Shown here piece after piece: positions 1 to 11,020 of a stretch of 64,000 nucleotides of DNA (positions are counted from its first letter, which is position 1; each line of letters opens with the position of its first letter). Both the position numbers and the translations under genes were made by a program. The DNA comes from Phialophora verrucosa. Taxonomy: Eukaryota; Ascomycota; Eurotiomycetes; Chaetothyriales; Herpotrichiellaceae. Location of the stretch: assembly GCA_002099365.1 (NCBI GenBank), contig MSED01000003.1, positions 2,108,001 to 2,172,000 of the forward strand, read 5' to 3'. The notes under the pieces were generated by a model. The model was not told where the DNA came from, ran no database searches, and saw only the letters and a program-made list of their open reading frames with translations.

Positions 1-3000
1 CTTTTCGAATGATGGTTTCTCGGACAAGGAATCCTTTTCGTCAATCACCTCTTCGATGGGCGGAGTCGTTGTCCCTTCATCGTCCGACTTCAGAGAAGAC
101 ACGGAGACATCTCGGTCGAGGAAAATCTTCTTGAGTTGCAGTGTGGCAAGCCTCCGAATGTCCTTTTCGGTCGGGAGATAATTCCTTTCGAAGTCCGCAA
201 AAGCATCATCCCATTCAGACACCTTCTCTTGTGTTGCTCGCACGGCAGAATTAAGGGGTATCGTTTCCCAGTATCTTGAGTTCGTATACCGTTCTTGCAG
301 TTGTTTGACAAGGCCCGCATGTTCTTCATTGGCCTTCTTTGTCAACCTTTCGATCTCTTCACGGCAGGCGTTGGCTTTCTCAGGTTCAACCGCTTCAATG
401 TTGATATTCTTGAGACGAAGCTTCACAGAGACCATGAATTTGGTGATGCGATGCTCCGTTCGGCTGAAAATCTCGTTGCGGAACTTCAGGTCATTGTCAA
501 CCTTCCAAGTGAGTCTCATTCGCGGCACGATGATCTCGAGAAGGTCGATCGGATCGTAATGCACGCGAAGGGCGAAGTCTTTATAGCCGAAATACCGAAG
601 GTGATCCCTGTGCAGGTCATGTGGACAAATACCTGCTCGAGCATGCAAATCCGCACTCCAGAAAGAGAGCTCCAAGTACTTCCCAAAGGAATACTTCCAC
701 GTGCTGGTCGACATGGGAGTGACGGTCGTCTCCACGCCACAGATCTTGCATTGACTCCACATCAGAATGACTTCTTGGAAACCGCGCATTTTGGCTGGAT
801 ATGGCTGCACGAAGACCGAAATCTGTGCTTCACCGTGGACATACTGGCGGTGGTGTTCATGCATTTTCTTCTCGCAGGCATCTGACGGGCATATCTCGGT
901 GGCTCGGTAGCACAAGTCTTCGACGTACTGGCCAAGAGTACAATCGGCTTCAAACTCGGCCTCGGTCTCATGCTCATTGTAGAAACTGAAAGCCAGCAGA
1001 TCCGGGCCTGAGCAAGGGACAGACGTCGCTGTGGATACCAGGCTAAACAGGACGACGATATTCTGATGAGCAAACGGATCAAAGAGGTTACGGTTGCCAG
1101 ATAGATAGGTCTCCCACTGCTTCTTCTGGCTCTCGTAGTTGTGAGCGGCTTTCTCGTACTCGGCATCGTGTACTGCGTGGATGATTTCTCGAACTTTCCT
1201 ACTGGCTCCTGCGAGGGGGCGGTGCACCATCTCTGGGTGGATCAACGTGAACTTGGAATTCTTTCCTTTCTCTTCCAGCGTCTGCTCAGCTGTGAGATCC
1301 TGGTCGCGCAGTCGTTTCAAATAGGCGACGCGTCTTTCTAACTCTCTCGCACGCATGAGAAGATAAGGCTGCATGAATCTGACAAAAGGTGACGCGGAGA
1401 GGATGCGAGTCTCGTGTTTGAGAACAAGGTCCTCGTAGAAGGTGGGGACGGGTATATCATCGGGTATGTGCACCGAGTCTGTGCTATCAGTCCTGGCCGC
1501 TTGGTTGAAGCGTCCTTCTTTCTCTTGAGCGATGACTTCTGCATTAGAGACATCTCCCTGGTCAGGAAGGCGACTCTCTGTCCTCTCGGCACCTGCGCCA
1601 TTGTCTTGTGAAGCGACTTCGTTCTTGTTGTTGTCAATTTTGGAAACCAGGTTAGCCAGTGAAGCAGGTGTTTCCTCACCGTTGGCAGTTGGCGCGCTCG
1701 GTATAAGAGCGAACTCGTCTCGCATTAGACAAGTCTCAAGTTTGAGATTGTAGACCACATAAACCATGAACTCGGTGACCCGTTTAATCTTCGACAAGGT
1801 CTCTTCGTCTGCTCCCCTGAGCGCGATTGTACAGCCAAGTTGTGGCGGGCACCCTGACAGATAGACATACGTCTTTTTGCGTCCGGCGGCCACGAAAGTC
1901 TTGACTTCGAAGGAGTCACAGCTTCCAAACGGATCGGCCAGAGAAGTCAACTTGTCCATGGACTGCGCAACACGAGCCTGCGTGCAACGCGATACGGCTT
2001 CCAAGACCGAGGATTTGACGTTGAAGATGGTAGTAATGTTCGCTTTCTCCAGCAGCTCAAGAGCGAGGCCTGATATGTTTCGCTGAGCCAACAGAAGGTC
2101 AGGCTTTAGAGCAGCGATGCGGCCAACAAGATTGTTGAGATATTCCTTTTCTTGCCTGATCACGGGATCCAGACTCATAAAATGCGGCTCGTGTCTGGCA
2201 TATTCGATCGCGAACGTGATGATCAAGATCCTGGGATTGGTGAGAGAGCGAGCCATGCTCTTTAAAGCGACGTTCTTTGTGAATATGAGACCACTTATGT
2301 ACGCAGTGTCTCCCGGCCTCCCTCCGGGGATCTTCTTCAGTTTGACATAGTTCCGGATGTCAATATCGTCTCCGCCTTGAACATCAGGGTCGACGTCATC
2401 AGTGGCTTTCAGCAGGATCGGTACAAGAGCATCCTCCCAACTTTGGACTCTGGATACGTTGGCATCTCTGAGAAGCTGTCGAAGCATCTTGTGCACATGT
2501 TGAATACTTGCACGATTGAGCTCCATGGCTGGTGCAGCCATTCCGTGCATGGACGCACTTCGAATCATCCTTGACCGTCCACGATAGATGCTAGGCGTGT
2601 CCAAGTAGCCATCTTGACCATCATCCTGGCTCCCGGGAATGATTAGTTGCAATCTCTCCCTAGTTGTCCTCGGCGTGCCACGGTGAATGCTGCTAGAGAC
2701 GCTCAAATTACGCTTCCGCGAACCTTTAAGCGCCTCAACATTGCGAGAGGATGTGATACTTGCTTCGTCAGAATCTTTCCCCAGACTGAGGAAGCCGGCG
2801 ATACTTCGATCTCCGAGGCGCGAGCGACCTTTCCGTACCGCAGCCAACAAGCCACCGATTGCACTTCTGTCACTGTCAGGTCCGCTGCGTGACAACTTGT
2901 CCTGGCTCAGAGTCTCACCGATAGACGTGTCTTCATCGGTAGACGGGTCATCGGAAAGATACTGCGCAAGATCGGGGTCAATGATGCTGTCTCGGTGGAA

Positions 3001-4935
3001 AGCTGAAGATTTGTATTCCTTGATGCTCTCGTCGGCAGTGCGACGCTGAAATGGAGCTCTGTCTTCGTGGTACGCTTTGAAGTTCCGTATGTGCTGGTGT
3101 TTCGAGTGGTGCCTCTTGTGACTGTGGCCAATGGAGTGAGTCGCTTTCAGTGACCTCGAGGAGCTAGGTCGAGGTAAAGGTCGATCGGTTGTGTCAAATT
3201 CCAGGATGGCGGAGTTTCGGTTGGCACCGTCAAATGCCCGTCGCAGGGGAAAGTTCATGGTGGGAGTGCGGGCCATCTGCTCCAAGGACTGAGATGTGAC
3301 TGAGGCATTGTCGTCCTCAAAACGAGCCATGGCACGGTTAAGGGTTGGCGGTTCTGGAGTCCGCGGTCGGGGTGCCGGATCGCTCAGAGCCAGATCTTCG
3401 ATAGAGTAATCAGAGGAATCGTCATCATGGGACATGATTATCGATTCGCATGGCTTGCAGACTCGGACATGACTGTTTGACCCAAAGTGACTTCCGCTGA
3501 TGAGGAGGGTGCACTTGTTGTCGAAGATCTGGCCACAGGTGCGACAATGATGCTTCCTTCGGAAGGTAGTGAACTGTTCACCACAGTGGAAGCAATCTTT
3601 GGCGTTCTCGTCGCGCATCCAGAATTCTTTGCTGAGCAATTTGCTGCGTAATTTGCTGATTTGCCTTGGCTGATGAGTACGAGCTGCGAACTGGGTACGG
3701 CCATCCTCGTCATAGGGGTCCAGATTGGCACGCAGAACACCAGCAGATACCGACGAATCCGATGAAGTGGTACGGGAAACATAGAAGCCGGGTAAGCGTG
3801 ACTGACTTATCTTCGGAGCGAGTTTGTCAGCTGGCCTCGGCTCCAACGTGATGGAGCCCGGCGACTTGAGACCGGAGTGTTCTATGGACCGCGCTGGGGC
3901 GGCGCTCGCAGTCTTCGATGGTGCTGCATTCTCTGCCAGAAGATCCAGTGGATTAATGTGCCTTTGGTGCGGGGCCGTCTCATTTCTGTGAACCACTACA
4001 CGGGAAGTTGGTTTCTCAGCCTGAGGAGACACAAGTATCGGTGGGCTGGTCAAGCCATCTGTGTTACCAAAGTGGCCGTGAATCGAGTTTTGTGAGAGTC
4101 CCCGCTCGTGCGAAGACGAGGTACCCCGAGCATTCAGGACGGGTGAAGTGAGGATACTGCTTGCTCTGTCAGAGAAGGAGCTCTCCTTTGAGGGCTTCTG
4201 CAGAGCTTTTCGTAGACTGTCGCTGTCGGCGCTAGCCGCCAGACTTCGTTGTTGTGGAGATTCAACTTCTAATGTAGAGCCGGTCCTCGAATGGTTTGCG
4301 GACCCGATGGCATGTATATTGACAGACGTGACCGACGGATCAACAATATGAGACGATGGCTGGGGAGGGCCGGTAGGTGAGCGGAGGGCCGGTGTGGAAG
4401 GAACCGAAGGTCTGGAGATACTGGTGGGCTTGGACGACACCTTGGAAGATGGAGGCTCGGTCGGTGGTGTCGGGTCGGAGGGCGTCACTCGAGGTGATGG
4501 AGCCTTGGATGTCAAGCCAGAGCTGAGTTTGGAGGTGGAACTGGCTCGGTCATCGACAACGGACAATGCGGGCTGTGTTTCTTGATGCTGCTCGTCGCCG
4601 TCTTTCGCCCCTCCGACTGTAGCCTTCAGTTTGTTGTACAAACCTGATATGCCTCCTTGTATTTCGCTGGCCAACGATTTGCCCTCAATGCGGGACGCAG
4701 CGGTGGGAGGGTCGGTGTAGTCATTGAAGACGGTCAGATTGTTGGATTGAGAAGCGGCGGTATGGATATTGTTGAGCGCTTGATTAAGGGCATCCTGATC
4801 GAGTTCATGAGACAACGACGCCCTCGAGTCTCGTCGGCGGGTCCTTCCCAGAGGAAGGAAGATCGACGAGGCCGAGGGGCTGTCTCTATCTTTCTGATGG
4901 TCCTTGTCCTGGCTATTATCGGGAGGAGGCGTCAT
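1..4935 (-). CDS. fab1: 1-phosphatidylinositol-3-phosphate 5-kinase Fab1 (PIKfyve), 3' end beyond window
   Basis: Makes PI(3,5)P2 from PI3P on endosome and vacuole membranes. The reading frame is open for 1645 codons from the ATG at 4935 to the window edge, with no intron seen; an in-frame stop at 4963-4965 fixes this ATG as the first. A disordered Ser/Pro-rich N-terminus precedes a FYVE zinc finger at about residues 430-505 (motifs WMRDENAKDC, RRKHHCRTCG, CKPC). A TCP1/Cpn60-like segment follows at about 845-1070 (GCPPQLGCTIALRGADEE, then KRVTEFMVYVVYNLKLE). A Cys-rich CCR region lies near 1340-1500 (STWKYSFGKYLELSFW, GICPHD). The C-terminal PIP kinase domain is not in the window. The order FYVE-CCT-CCR is diagnostic of Fab1. 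It shares its upstream region with the divergent telomere-protein gene. Confidence 0.93.
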   Translation of the reverse strand, partial: MTPPPDNSQDKDHQKDRDSPSASSIFLPLGRTRRRDSRASLSHELDQDALNQALNNIHTAASQSNNLTVFNDYTDPPTAASRIEGKSLASEIQGGISGLYNKLKATVGGAKDGDEQHQETQPALSVVDDRASSTSKLSSGLTSKAPSPRVTPSDPTPPTEPPSSKVSSKPTSISRPSVPSTPALRSPTGPPQPSSHIVDPSVTSVNIHAIGSANHSRTGSTLEVESPQQRSLAASADSDSLRKALQKPSKESSFSDRASSILTSPVLNARGTSSSHERGLSQNSIHGHFGNTDGLTSPPILVSPQAEKPTSRVVVHRNETAPHQRHINPLDLLAENAAPSKTASAAPARSIEHSGLKSPGSITLEPRPADKLAPKISQSRLPGFYVSRTTSSDSSVSAGVLRANLDPYDEDGRTQFAARTHQPRQISKLRSKLLSKEFWMRDENAKDCFHCGEQFTTFRRKHHCRTCGQIFDNKCTLLISGSHFGSNSHVRVCKPCESIIMSHDDDSSDYSIEDLALSDPAPRPRTPEPPTLNRAMARFEDDNASVTSQSLEQMARTPTMNFPLRRAFDGANRNSAILEFDTTDRPLPRPSSSRSLKATHSIGHSHKRHHSKHQHIRNFKAYHEDRAPFQRRTADESIKEYKSSAFHRDSIIDPDLAQYLSDDPSTDEDTSIGETLSQDKLSRSGPDSDRSAIGGLLAAVRKGRSRLGDRSIAGFLSLGKDSDEASITSSRNVEALKGSRKRNLSVSSSIHRGTPRTTRERLQLIIPGSQDDGQDGYLDTPSIYRGRSRMIRSASMHGMAAPAMELNRASIQHVHKMLRQLLRDANVSRVQSWEDALVPILLKATDDVDPDVQGGDDIDIRNYVKLKKIPGGRPGDTAYISGLIFTKNVALKSMARSLTNPRILIITFAIEYARHEPHFMSLDPVIRQEKEYLNNLVGRIAALKPDLLLAQRNISGLALELLEKANITTIFNVKSSVLEAVSRCTQARVAQSMDKLTSLADPFGSCDSFEVKTFVAAGRKKTYVYLSGCPPQLGCTIALRGADEETLSKIKRVTEFMVYVVYNLKLETCLMRDEFALIPSAPTANGEETPASLANLVSKIDNNKNEVASQDNGAGAERTESRLPDQGDVSNAEVIAQEKEGRFNQAARTDSTDSVHIPDDIPVPTFYEDLVLKHETRILSASPFVRFMQPYLLMRARELERRVAYLKRLRDQDLTAEQTLEEKGKNSKFTLIHPEMVHRPLAGASRKVREIIHAVHDAEYEKAAHNYESQKKQWETYLSGNRNLFDPFAHQNIVVLFSLVSTATSVPCSGPDLLAFSFYNEHETEAEFEADCTLGQYVEDLCYRATEICPSDACEKKMHEHHRQYVHGEAQISVFVQPYPAKMRGFQEVILMWSQCKICGVETTVTPMSTSTWKYSFGKYLELSFWSADLHARAGICPHDLHRDHLRYFGYKDFALRVHYDPIDLLEIIVPRMRLTWKVDNDLKFRNEIFSRTEHRITKFMVSVKLRLKNINIEAVEPEKANACREEIERLTKKANEEHAGLVKQLQERYTNSRYWETIPLNSAVRATQEKVSEWDDAFADFERNYLPTEKDIRRLATLQLKKIFLDRDVSVSSLKSDDEGTTTPPIEEVIDEKDSLSEKPSFEK

Positions 4936-5367
4936 GGTCTCGGCCAGCGTCAATCTGGAGGCCTATCGGCCGCAGTCAGACGGTTGCTGTGTTGGTATTC
5001 GAAGGGCTTCATGCTCATTGATTCATGTCGGAGGGGGGAGCGATGTGCCACAGCAAAGAGGACACCTGCCAGGGTGGGTGGCAGCCAGGTAGCGAGCAGC
5101 CAAGTGGATGGATTCATGTGAATGCGTCAAACGGGCGTGGAAATATGCCATCATAGGTGGCACCCATAGGATAGTGGCGCCTGTGGCGCATGGGTAAGAT
5201 ATGTGGCTGAGTCATTTCACCGCGGGGAGGCGCGTTGGGTGCGCGTCGAGTCAAGCGCGTTTTTTAACTGCGAGGAAATGCGCAGGCGCGGCGGCCGTGA
5301 GGGAGTATCGTCGCACAACAGCTACGCAGACCCACAACCATGTCTGTTTCATCATTGCCAGCGCTCA
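4936..5367. promoter_or_regulatory. Divergent upstream region fab1 / TPP1-like gene
   Basis: This 432-base gap lies between two divergently read genes, so it should hold both promoters and 5' leaders. No clear TATA box is evident. A short upstream reading frame begins at 5340 and overlaps the start of the right-hand gene; it is listed separately. Confidence 0.4.
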
Positions 5368-5405
5368 ATGGACGTGCAGCAGCGGTGGTTGGCCGAGTTC
5401 ATTGA
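5340..5405 (+). promoter_or_regulatory. Overlapping upstream ORF before the TPP1-like start
   Basis: An ATG at 5340 in a good context (acaaccATG) opens a 21-codon frame ending at TGA 5403-5405. It is out of frame with the ATG at 5368, which lies inside it. If the mRNA starts upstream of 5340, scanning ribosomes would meet this ATG first, which would dampen translation of the telomere protein. The reading frame is directly visible; the regulatory role is inferred, and the transcription start is unknown. Confidence 0.35.
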
Positions 5406-8400
5406 GTCAGGGCTGCGTGCCTGGTTCCACAAGCTGGGAGGCACTCCGACCGACCAGTATTCATTTCGCAAAGTGGACGACGTCCTCCGCCTCACACAAA
5501 CAACCAAGAATGTCAGGACGGTGCGGCTGCTGAAGGTTGGTCTATTTGACCTCTACTGTGCCTACACTTACTAAGTGACACCGTGCACAGTTACCTCAAC
5601 TTGGGATTAGAGAACCTCGAGGCGAAGTGTCAGATGGCGCCCACACCATCGAAGCCGTGTTTCCGACCAACAACGCTGCTGCCCTGCTTCAAGCTGGCGC
5701 CCAGCGCGGCACTGTTTTGCGCCTGGCAGATCCTGTCATTCGAGTCACCTCACACGTGAACCCACCGAAGCCAATGCTCGAATTCGATCGATGGAAAATT
5801 GCGGATGACAAGTTTCAAGTGCCTGAGGGGCCTTCAATCGCGGTGCCTGTGATGCAAGAACAAGCCATACTCGGCAGCATGACCAGATATGGGACAATCA
5901 AGAGTCACAACTGTGGCGCCTCTAACCCCCCGCTGCACAGCAGCCCGCGGTCAATCGTCTCTCAGGCGCACTTCAGTCCGCGGAAGTATGCAGGAACTGA
6001 TGACGAAGACGAGGAAGATCTCTCCCAGTGTAAGTTCCATACACAACCTATCATTGCCATCGACTTAGCGGACTCGACGAGGCCTTCACCATCATCACAC
6101 CCGGCCAATCCGAGGCTGGACAATGAGGTCGAGATCTTGCAGTCCTTTCAGAATAAGGAATTGAAGCCGTGCTCGAACTCTTCGAGTGCGCTCGCGGCAA
6201 AAAGGACAGTCCCGACACCGCTTCCTAGCCTTGCGACTTCACCTCCCTCAATCAGTCCGTCGTCTTCTGGGATTCCTTCTATTGCTCTCAGGCAAGACGA
6301 CCACGAAAATAGCAGTCCAATTGAAACTACGGAGCTTGTAGCCAACATTGACCTCTCTGCGCAACCAGTGCAGACAGCTACGGGCGAGAATCAAATCCAT
6401 GAATGCGCGCAATTGAATCTAGCGTCTCCGACGACTCAACGTGAGGATATTGATGCACCGGGCGGGCCCCTCCAGCGCTGGCGACTGCAGGCCCAGGCAA
6501 GGAGATATATCCCGCGATATGTCTCCAAAATCCCTGGAGACCAAGAAGACTTCTTGAAGTCACTGCTCGAGTCTGGCGACAGCTGGCAACCACCGCTTGT
6601 TGGCCATGTACATAGGCCGGGACAAGTGCCGCTTACTCTCCTGGAACAGCTATGCAGTGCAGCTGATAAGCAAGCCCAAAATCCTGTCGCGCCCCCCAGC
6701 ACTGCAAGAGCTGTCAAATCGCCGGTACGAGGGCCCACCTCACCCCCGCGTGGTTCGAAAGGAAATACAGCCGACGCCAAATCGAGTGATGAAGACGCAA
6801 GTCAGGCTTCAGTTGAATGGTCCCAAAGTCCACCCACTCAACAACGCCGACATAAGCTGGCATTAGTCGAGCCCGATGATGACGGTTTGAGTGAATCAGC
6901 ACAATCAGAAGATTTATCTCCGAGCCCACCTCCAAACCACCAAATAACATCATTGCCCCAGAGTAGTCCTCCAGTGGATCTTCGGGGGAACAGACAACAC
7001 GTTGGACTCGAAAGTATTGGAGGGAGGCCAGGGCTCAATGGCGGAATTCCGCATGGTGTCCCTGTCAACGAGGACCAAGAGGTTGAGGAGGATGAGTTCG
7101 AGCTCCACTCCAACAATGTCAGTCCTCGGCCCCCTTCGCGCATTTCTGAACTGCACGTCGAGTGCACGCCATCGGTGACGCAGACACCGCTATCGGTTCG
7201 CTCCGCGGATGTCGGTTCGGAGGACAGGAGAATCCATGCAGCGAATAACCCTTCCACTTCATTGCCGGTAATGGGTAGTTGCAGGACCAAGAAAATACAA
7301 GTGGAGAGAACACCTTATCCAGGCAACGGCACAGCTCTATTCCAACGCCGACATGGAGATCGTATCAACAACGAGACTCCCCTGTCGAGTGTTGTCCCGG
7401 GAACTTACAAGTCTTTATCTTCGGGTGAGGTATCTTCACCGGATGGAGCAAGCGGACAAACTGAGGCCGCAGTGGCGGTCAAGACTGCCAATGTCAGAGC
7501 GCCCGCCAGTGCGAGTGGCTCAGCAGCGGCCGACACTCCATCACACCCCGAACCGTCCAAGACTCCCCCTGAAGAGGTGATCATGAGGTCAACGGAGCAA
7601 CCGATCCCACTACCCGTTTCGCTTGCAGCGGGTGGCTCGCAGGGATCCCCTAAGGATCGTGTCCAAGCTGTGATTCCAAGTGTTTCGAAAGATATGGGAG
7701 GCCCCGGGATATCGTTTCACGATTTGAGGACAGAGCAGGCTAAAGATGGCGACCATGACCAGGCTGAGAGCGTCGCTCGCCAGACTGACGGCGAGAACAT
7801 TTCACAGCAACCGATACATCCGGACGGACCAGTTAACGAGGCCAATTTAGCACCAGCGACTACAGAGGGCTCAGCAGTCCCAGCTTCCGCGAAAAGGAAA
7901 AGAGATGACTGCGAGGGCAGCAGTGCTCATATGAAAAGGCAGCGACGAAGTCCGCAGACCTCTTCCGTTGACGTCGATACGGCAATATTCGAAAAAGGAA
8001 TCGACCATCGTGAGAAAGTGCAGGCCATCGGCAAACTGAAATCCCCGTCGCGGCGACCATCGAGCTCGTCAATGGATGTGGTCAGTAGTAGCAGACTCCA
8101 TGAGGCACCATTGAGCATTGAAGAGCAATCTCGAATGCCGGACTCTATAATCGATACCCGACCGTCGTCTACGCCGGTCACTCGCCAGTCTACATACAGT
8201 GGAGTTTGGCATATTGAAGACAAAATCAGAGCGGGCGAGTCAGAACGGGAACTCTTCTCTAAATATTGTGCGGCCTATCCTGACTATGAGGGCGACGCGG
8301 ACGATTTTCGCCGGTCATATCACTTCATCCAGGGAGTATTGAACGATGAGCCTAACAAGATACATTCCTCCCTTCTAGACGATGCAGTATTCCACCACTA

Positions 8401-9265
8401 TCACAGTTATCCGCCTTACAAAGAAGCGATGGGATTTGTAAAGTTTTTCAACGAATGCGTCGAAGATCCATCGCATCACAAACGCATCATCAAATTGGCC
8501 GCTGCGGACAGGGAACCAAGTCACAACCCGTTGCGAAGATCCACTTTCACAGGCAACAGTCTACCCCGTGTGCAGCCATCGTCCGATCCTCGCTCTGCAC
8601 TAGCGAGCAGTGCGCTTCCAACGCCATCAGTGAAGGACGGGCTCGAATCTCGACGAAAGCAAGAGCAGGTTCTCGTGCGTACCAACGCAGAGTCTCCGGC
8701 AACAGCGGCATTGTCCCAAGAATCTATTGATTGTATTGAGAAGTGGCGTGAGAATGCTGCTCCGAGAGTTTCGCCTGAGCTGGGCACGGCAGATATTGAC
8801 AGGAGCCTTCTTGCGAGATCCGTGCCTCTTGGTGCCACGCCATCTCTGCCCTCAAAGATCAGGCATCTTCCGCAGCCTTTAGAGAGACCGGCGCTTGCAC
8901 CTAAGTTCAGGCCCAAGCCAACGGGATCCGATTTGAAGAGCCGCAGCCCTTCAAGTACAGTTCATGCACAGCTGGAGCCCTCGGCGAGATCATCTGTGAG
9001 GCCACCACAACCACCCTCATCAGCCGTCAAAGCGGGATCGGCAACGACTACTTCCTCTGTCGCGTTTGTTTCGCAGGCTGCAGAAGGGGCGCGGTCAGGA
9101 AAATGGTTCACTGAAACAAACACGGCATTTACCCAGTTTGAGAAGGAGTACGCCCGGTTGCGAAAAGAGAAGAAAAGCAGAGATGTGGTTGCAAAGGCCA
9201 GGTCTTCTGCGCCTAGTCGCAGTGTCCCTGGTATGGGCATCGATATCTTCTCCTGGCGGAAGTGA
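5368..9265 (+). CDS. Shelterin TPP1/Tpz1-like telomere protein (large, two exons)
   Basis: Proposed CDS join(5368..5535, 5591..9265), about 1280 aa. The intron 5536-5590 starts GTTGGT and ends GTGCACAG with a TACTAAG branch site; splicing is in phase. The first 150 residues fit the TPP1/Est3 OB-fold family of shelterin: a WLAEFIESGL helix, a strand block ending VRLLK, then VSDGAHTIEAVF and RGTVLRLADPVIRV. The next roughly 750 residues are Ser/Pro/Glu-rich and look disordered, except for a conserved-looking island around IPRYVSKIPGDQEDFLKSLL. A compact charged helical module lies near residues 925-1025 (IEDKIRAGESERELFSKYC through FFNECVEDPSHHKRI). The protein ends in a basic tail. Family members cap telomeres and recruit telomerase through the OB-fold and bind other shelterin subunits with the C-terminal part. 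An alternative start within the same open frame at 5203 is less likely. Assignment rests on the OB-fold pattern only. Confidence 0.68.
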
Positions 9266-10054
9266 ATCCTTGAGTGGTTATGATAGGTCTTGCGAGGATG
9301 TGGCTTTCTGAATGTTCTGCGCAGTTGCGTGGACAATTGGGTGAATGAGAAGACGACTCTTACTTGATGAGCAAACAATTGTATATGATTCAGTTCCTCG
9401 ACTTGCAACAAGCTGGACACCTTGTGGCAGCCCCTGTCCAAAGGAAGGTCCTATCTACACCTTGCTGTACTTCATACGTGACACTTTCTTTGACCACTCT
9501 TGCATCGTGCGAATTCCCTTTGCCTCCACTGGCACCCAGTGCAAGCATACAGAAAGGACCCCGTCGTCGCCATGAATAGCCACTCGTCTGGGCGTTAGGC
9601 GTGAGCGGCCCAAATTCACTCCGCGCTCATTCCGCTCCGCTCCGGCCTTCCCTGTCGATACGCACGAGAGCCTCGGCTCCGACGTGGACCTGACCCGAAC
9701 CAAGCCATGCAAGCGATTGCGGGGTGCAGCACGACAACCGCGCAGTGTCAGCGATATATCTGGACATGGGAAGCTGCGAACTGTAAGCGTCGTGTGGCTC
9801 TAAAGAACCATCGGTACTTTCACATTTAAGACCGCGAAGGACACCGAACCAGGCCAAACTCTGCGCTGATACAGTATCTTACTCGCGCCCTTACAATTCC
9901 CTCGATCGACCTCCTCGACCCAGCCAGGCAGTGGGCGCTGAATTGAACCCCATCCTTGGTGCTGGATTCCGTCGACTCGATTCGAGAGCTCACTCTTCAC
10001 CAGACCACCGACCAGTGCAAACAATCAAGCTTGTCTGACCGTATCCTCTAAGAA
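9266..10054. other. Intergenic, no gene seen
   Basis: This region lies between the TPP1-like gene and the small membrane protein, both on the plus strand. Short frames on both strands have no family resemblance. It presumably holds the 3' UTR of the left gene and the promoter of the right one. Confidence 0.4.
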
Positions 10055-10717
10055 ATGTCGACCGTAGCATTCGCCGCCAGCGTCACGCACGCACTCGTCG
10101 CCGTGGGACATACGGTACGTCGCGACATGCTTGCCCTTCTGGTCAATCTGCATTTGTCGTCTCCGTGGAGTGCATGCGTGCGCATACACTGCCTCGACTG
10201 CCTGACTGACTAGCCCGTGCTAATATTTGCTGTTGATACAGGTCCACGGCCTCAACACGTTCTCGCTACCGCCCTTCCGGTCCCTCCCCGCCCTGCTGGC
10301 CTGCTATGCCAAAGCAGGCTGGTACCAGGGCAGCGCCTTCTTCACCATCCTCTCGCTGTACACGTACCAGTTGTCGAAGAGGCCGGCGGGGAGCTGGACC
10401 CAGATCGACCGTGCAATTTTGGGCATGTTGGTTGCGTGAGTTCTCCCTCTCTCTCGCGTTGTCATATTTATTTTGGTGTTGGCCTTTTTTGGGGTGGTTC
10501 ATCCGTTGATTTATTTTTTCATTCTTTTTCTTCTTGGTCGCTCGTAGTGCAGGGCTGTCGTCTTGCTTGGAGTCTACAGCGGACTAATACGCGCTTGTTT
10601 CCCTTACCTAGGGTCTATTGGGGGAGCAGTGCATGGTATTTCAGCCATGGGGATCGGCCGACGGGGTTGGTCACTGCTGTTGGAGGGTTGATCACTGCGG
10701 CGGCGGTGGCGCAGTAG
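10055..10717 (+). CDS. Small four-helix membrane protein, uncharacterised
   Basis: Proposed CDS join(10055..10114, 10242..10435, 10612..10717), 119 aa. Introns begin GTACGT and GTGAGT; the first ends GATACAG after a GCTAAT branch, the second ends CCTAG after GACTAAT. Both junctions keep the frame. Four hydrophobic segments are visible: near residues 3-20 (VAFAASVTHALVAVGHTV), 31-50 (ALLACYAKAGWYQGSAFF and on), 72-90 (AILGMLVAVYWGSSAWYF) and 100-118 (GLVTAVGGLITAAAVA). A conserved-looking VHGLNTFSLPPFRSLPALL loop follows helix 1. No known enzyme motif is seen and I cannot name the family; it looks like one of the small fungal integral membrane proteins of unknown role. Confidence is good that it is a gene, low for function. 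Confidence 0.7.
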
Positions 10718-11020
10718 GTACAGACAGGATTCTGCACAAGTGGAAGGACAGGTATTCGTATTAGGAAAGGGGATATAGATTGTCGCATGGAAATTGCAAT
10801 TGTGGGGGTAAAGGAGCAAACTTCACGCTGGGATCAGAATCATGTTTGGCTCACGGACTGAAGAGAGTTGTTCCAAGAGAGAAGGCGAGGACTTAAATGC
10901 AGTACGATCGAGTTCGAGTCATATCTCTGCATTAAAAGCACTGACACGACGGGATGTTCACAGTATATTTATATTTCATATTTAATGTTTGCCCGACGTT
11001 ACGACGATCTATCGTCATGG
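10718..11020. other. Convergent intergenic region
   Basis: This is the 3' flank shared by two convergent genes. An AT-rich run near 10960-10990 (tatatttatatttcatattt) is a plausible transcript-end region. No gene is seen. Confidence 0.35.
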
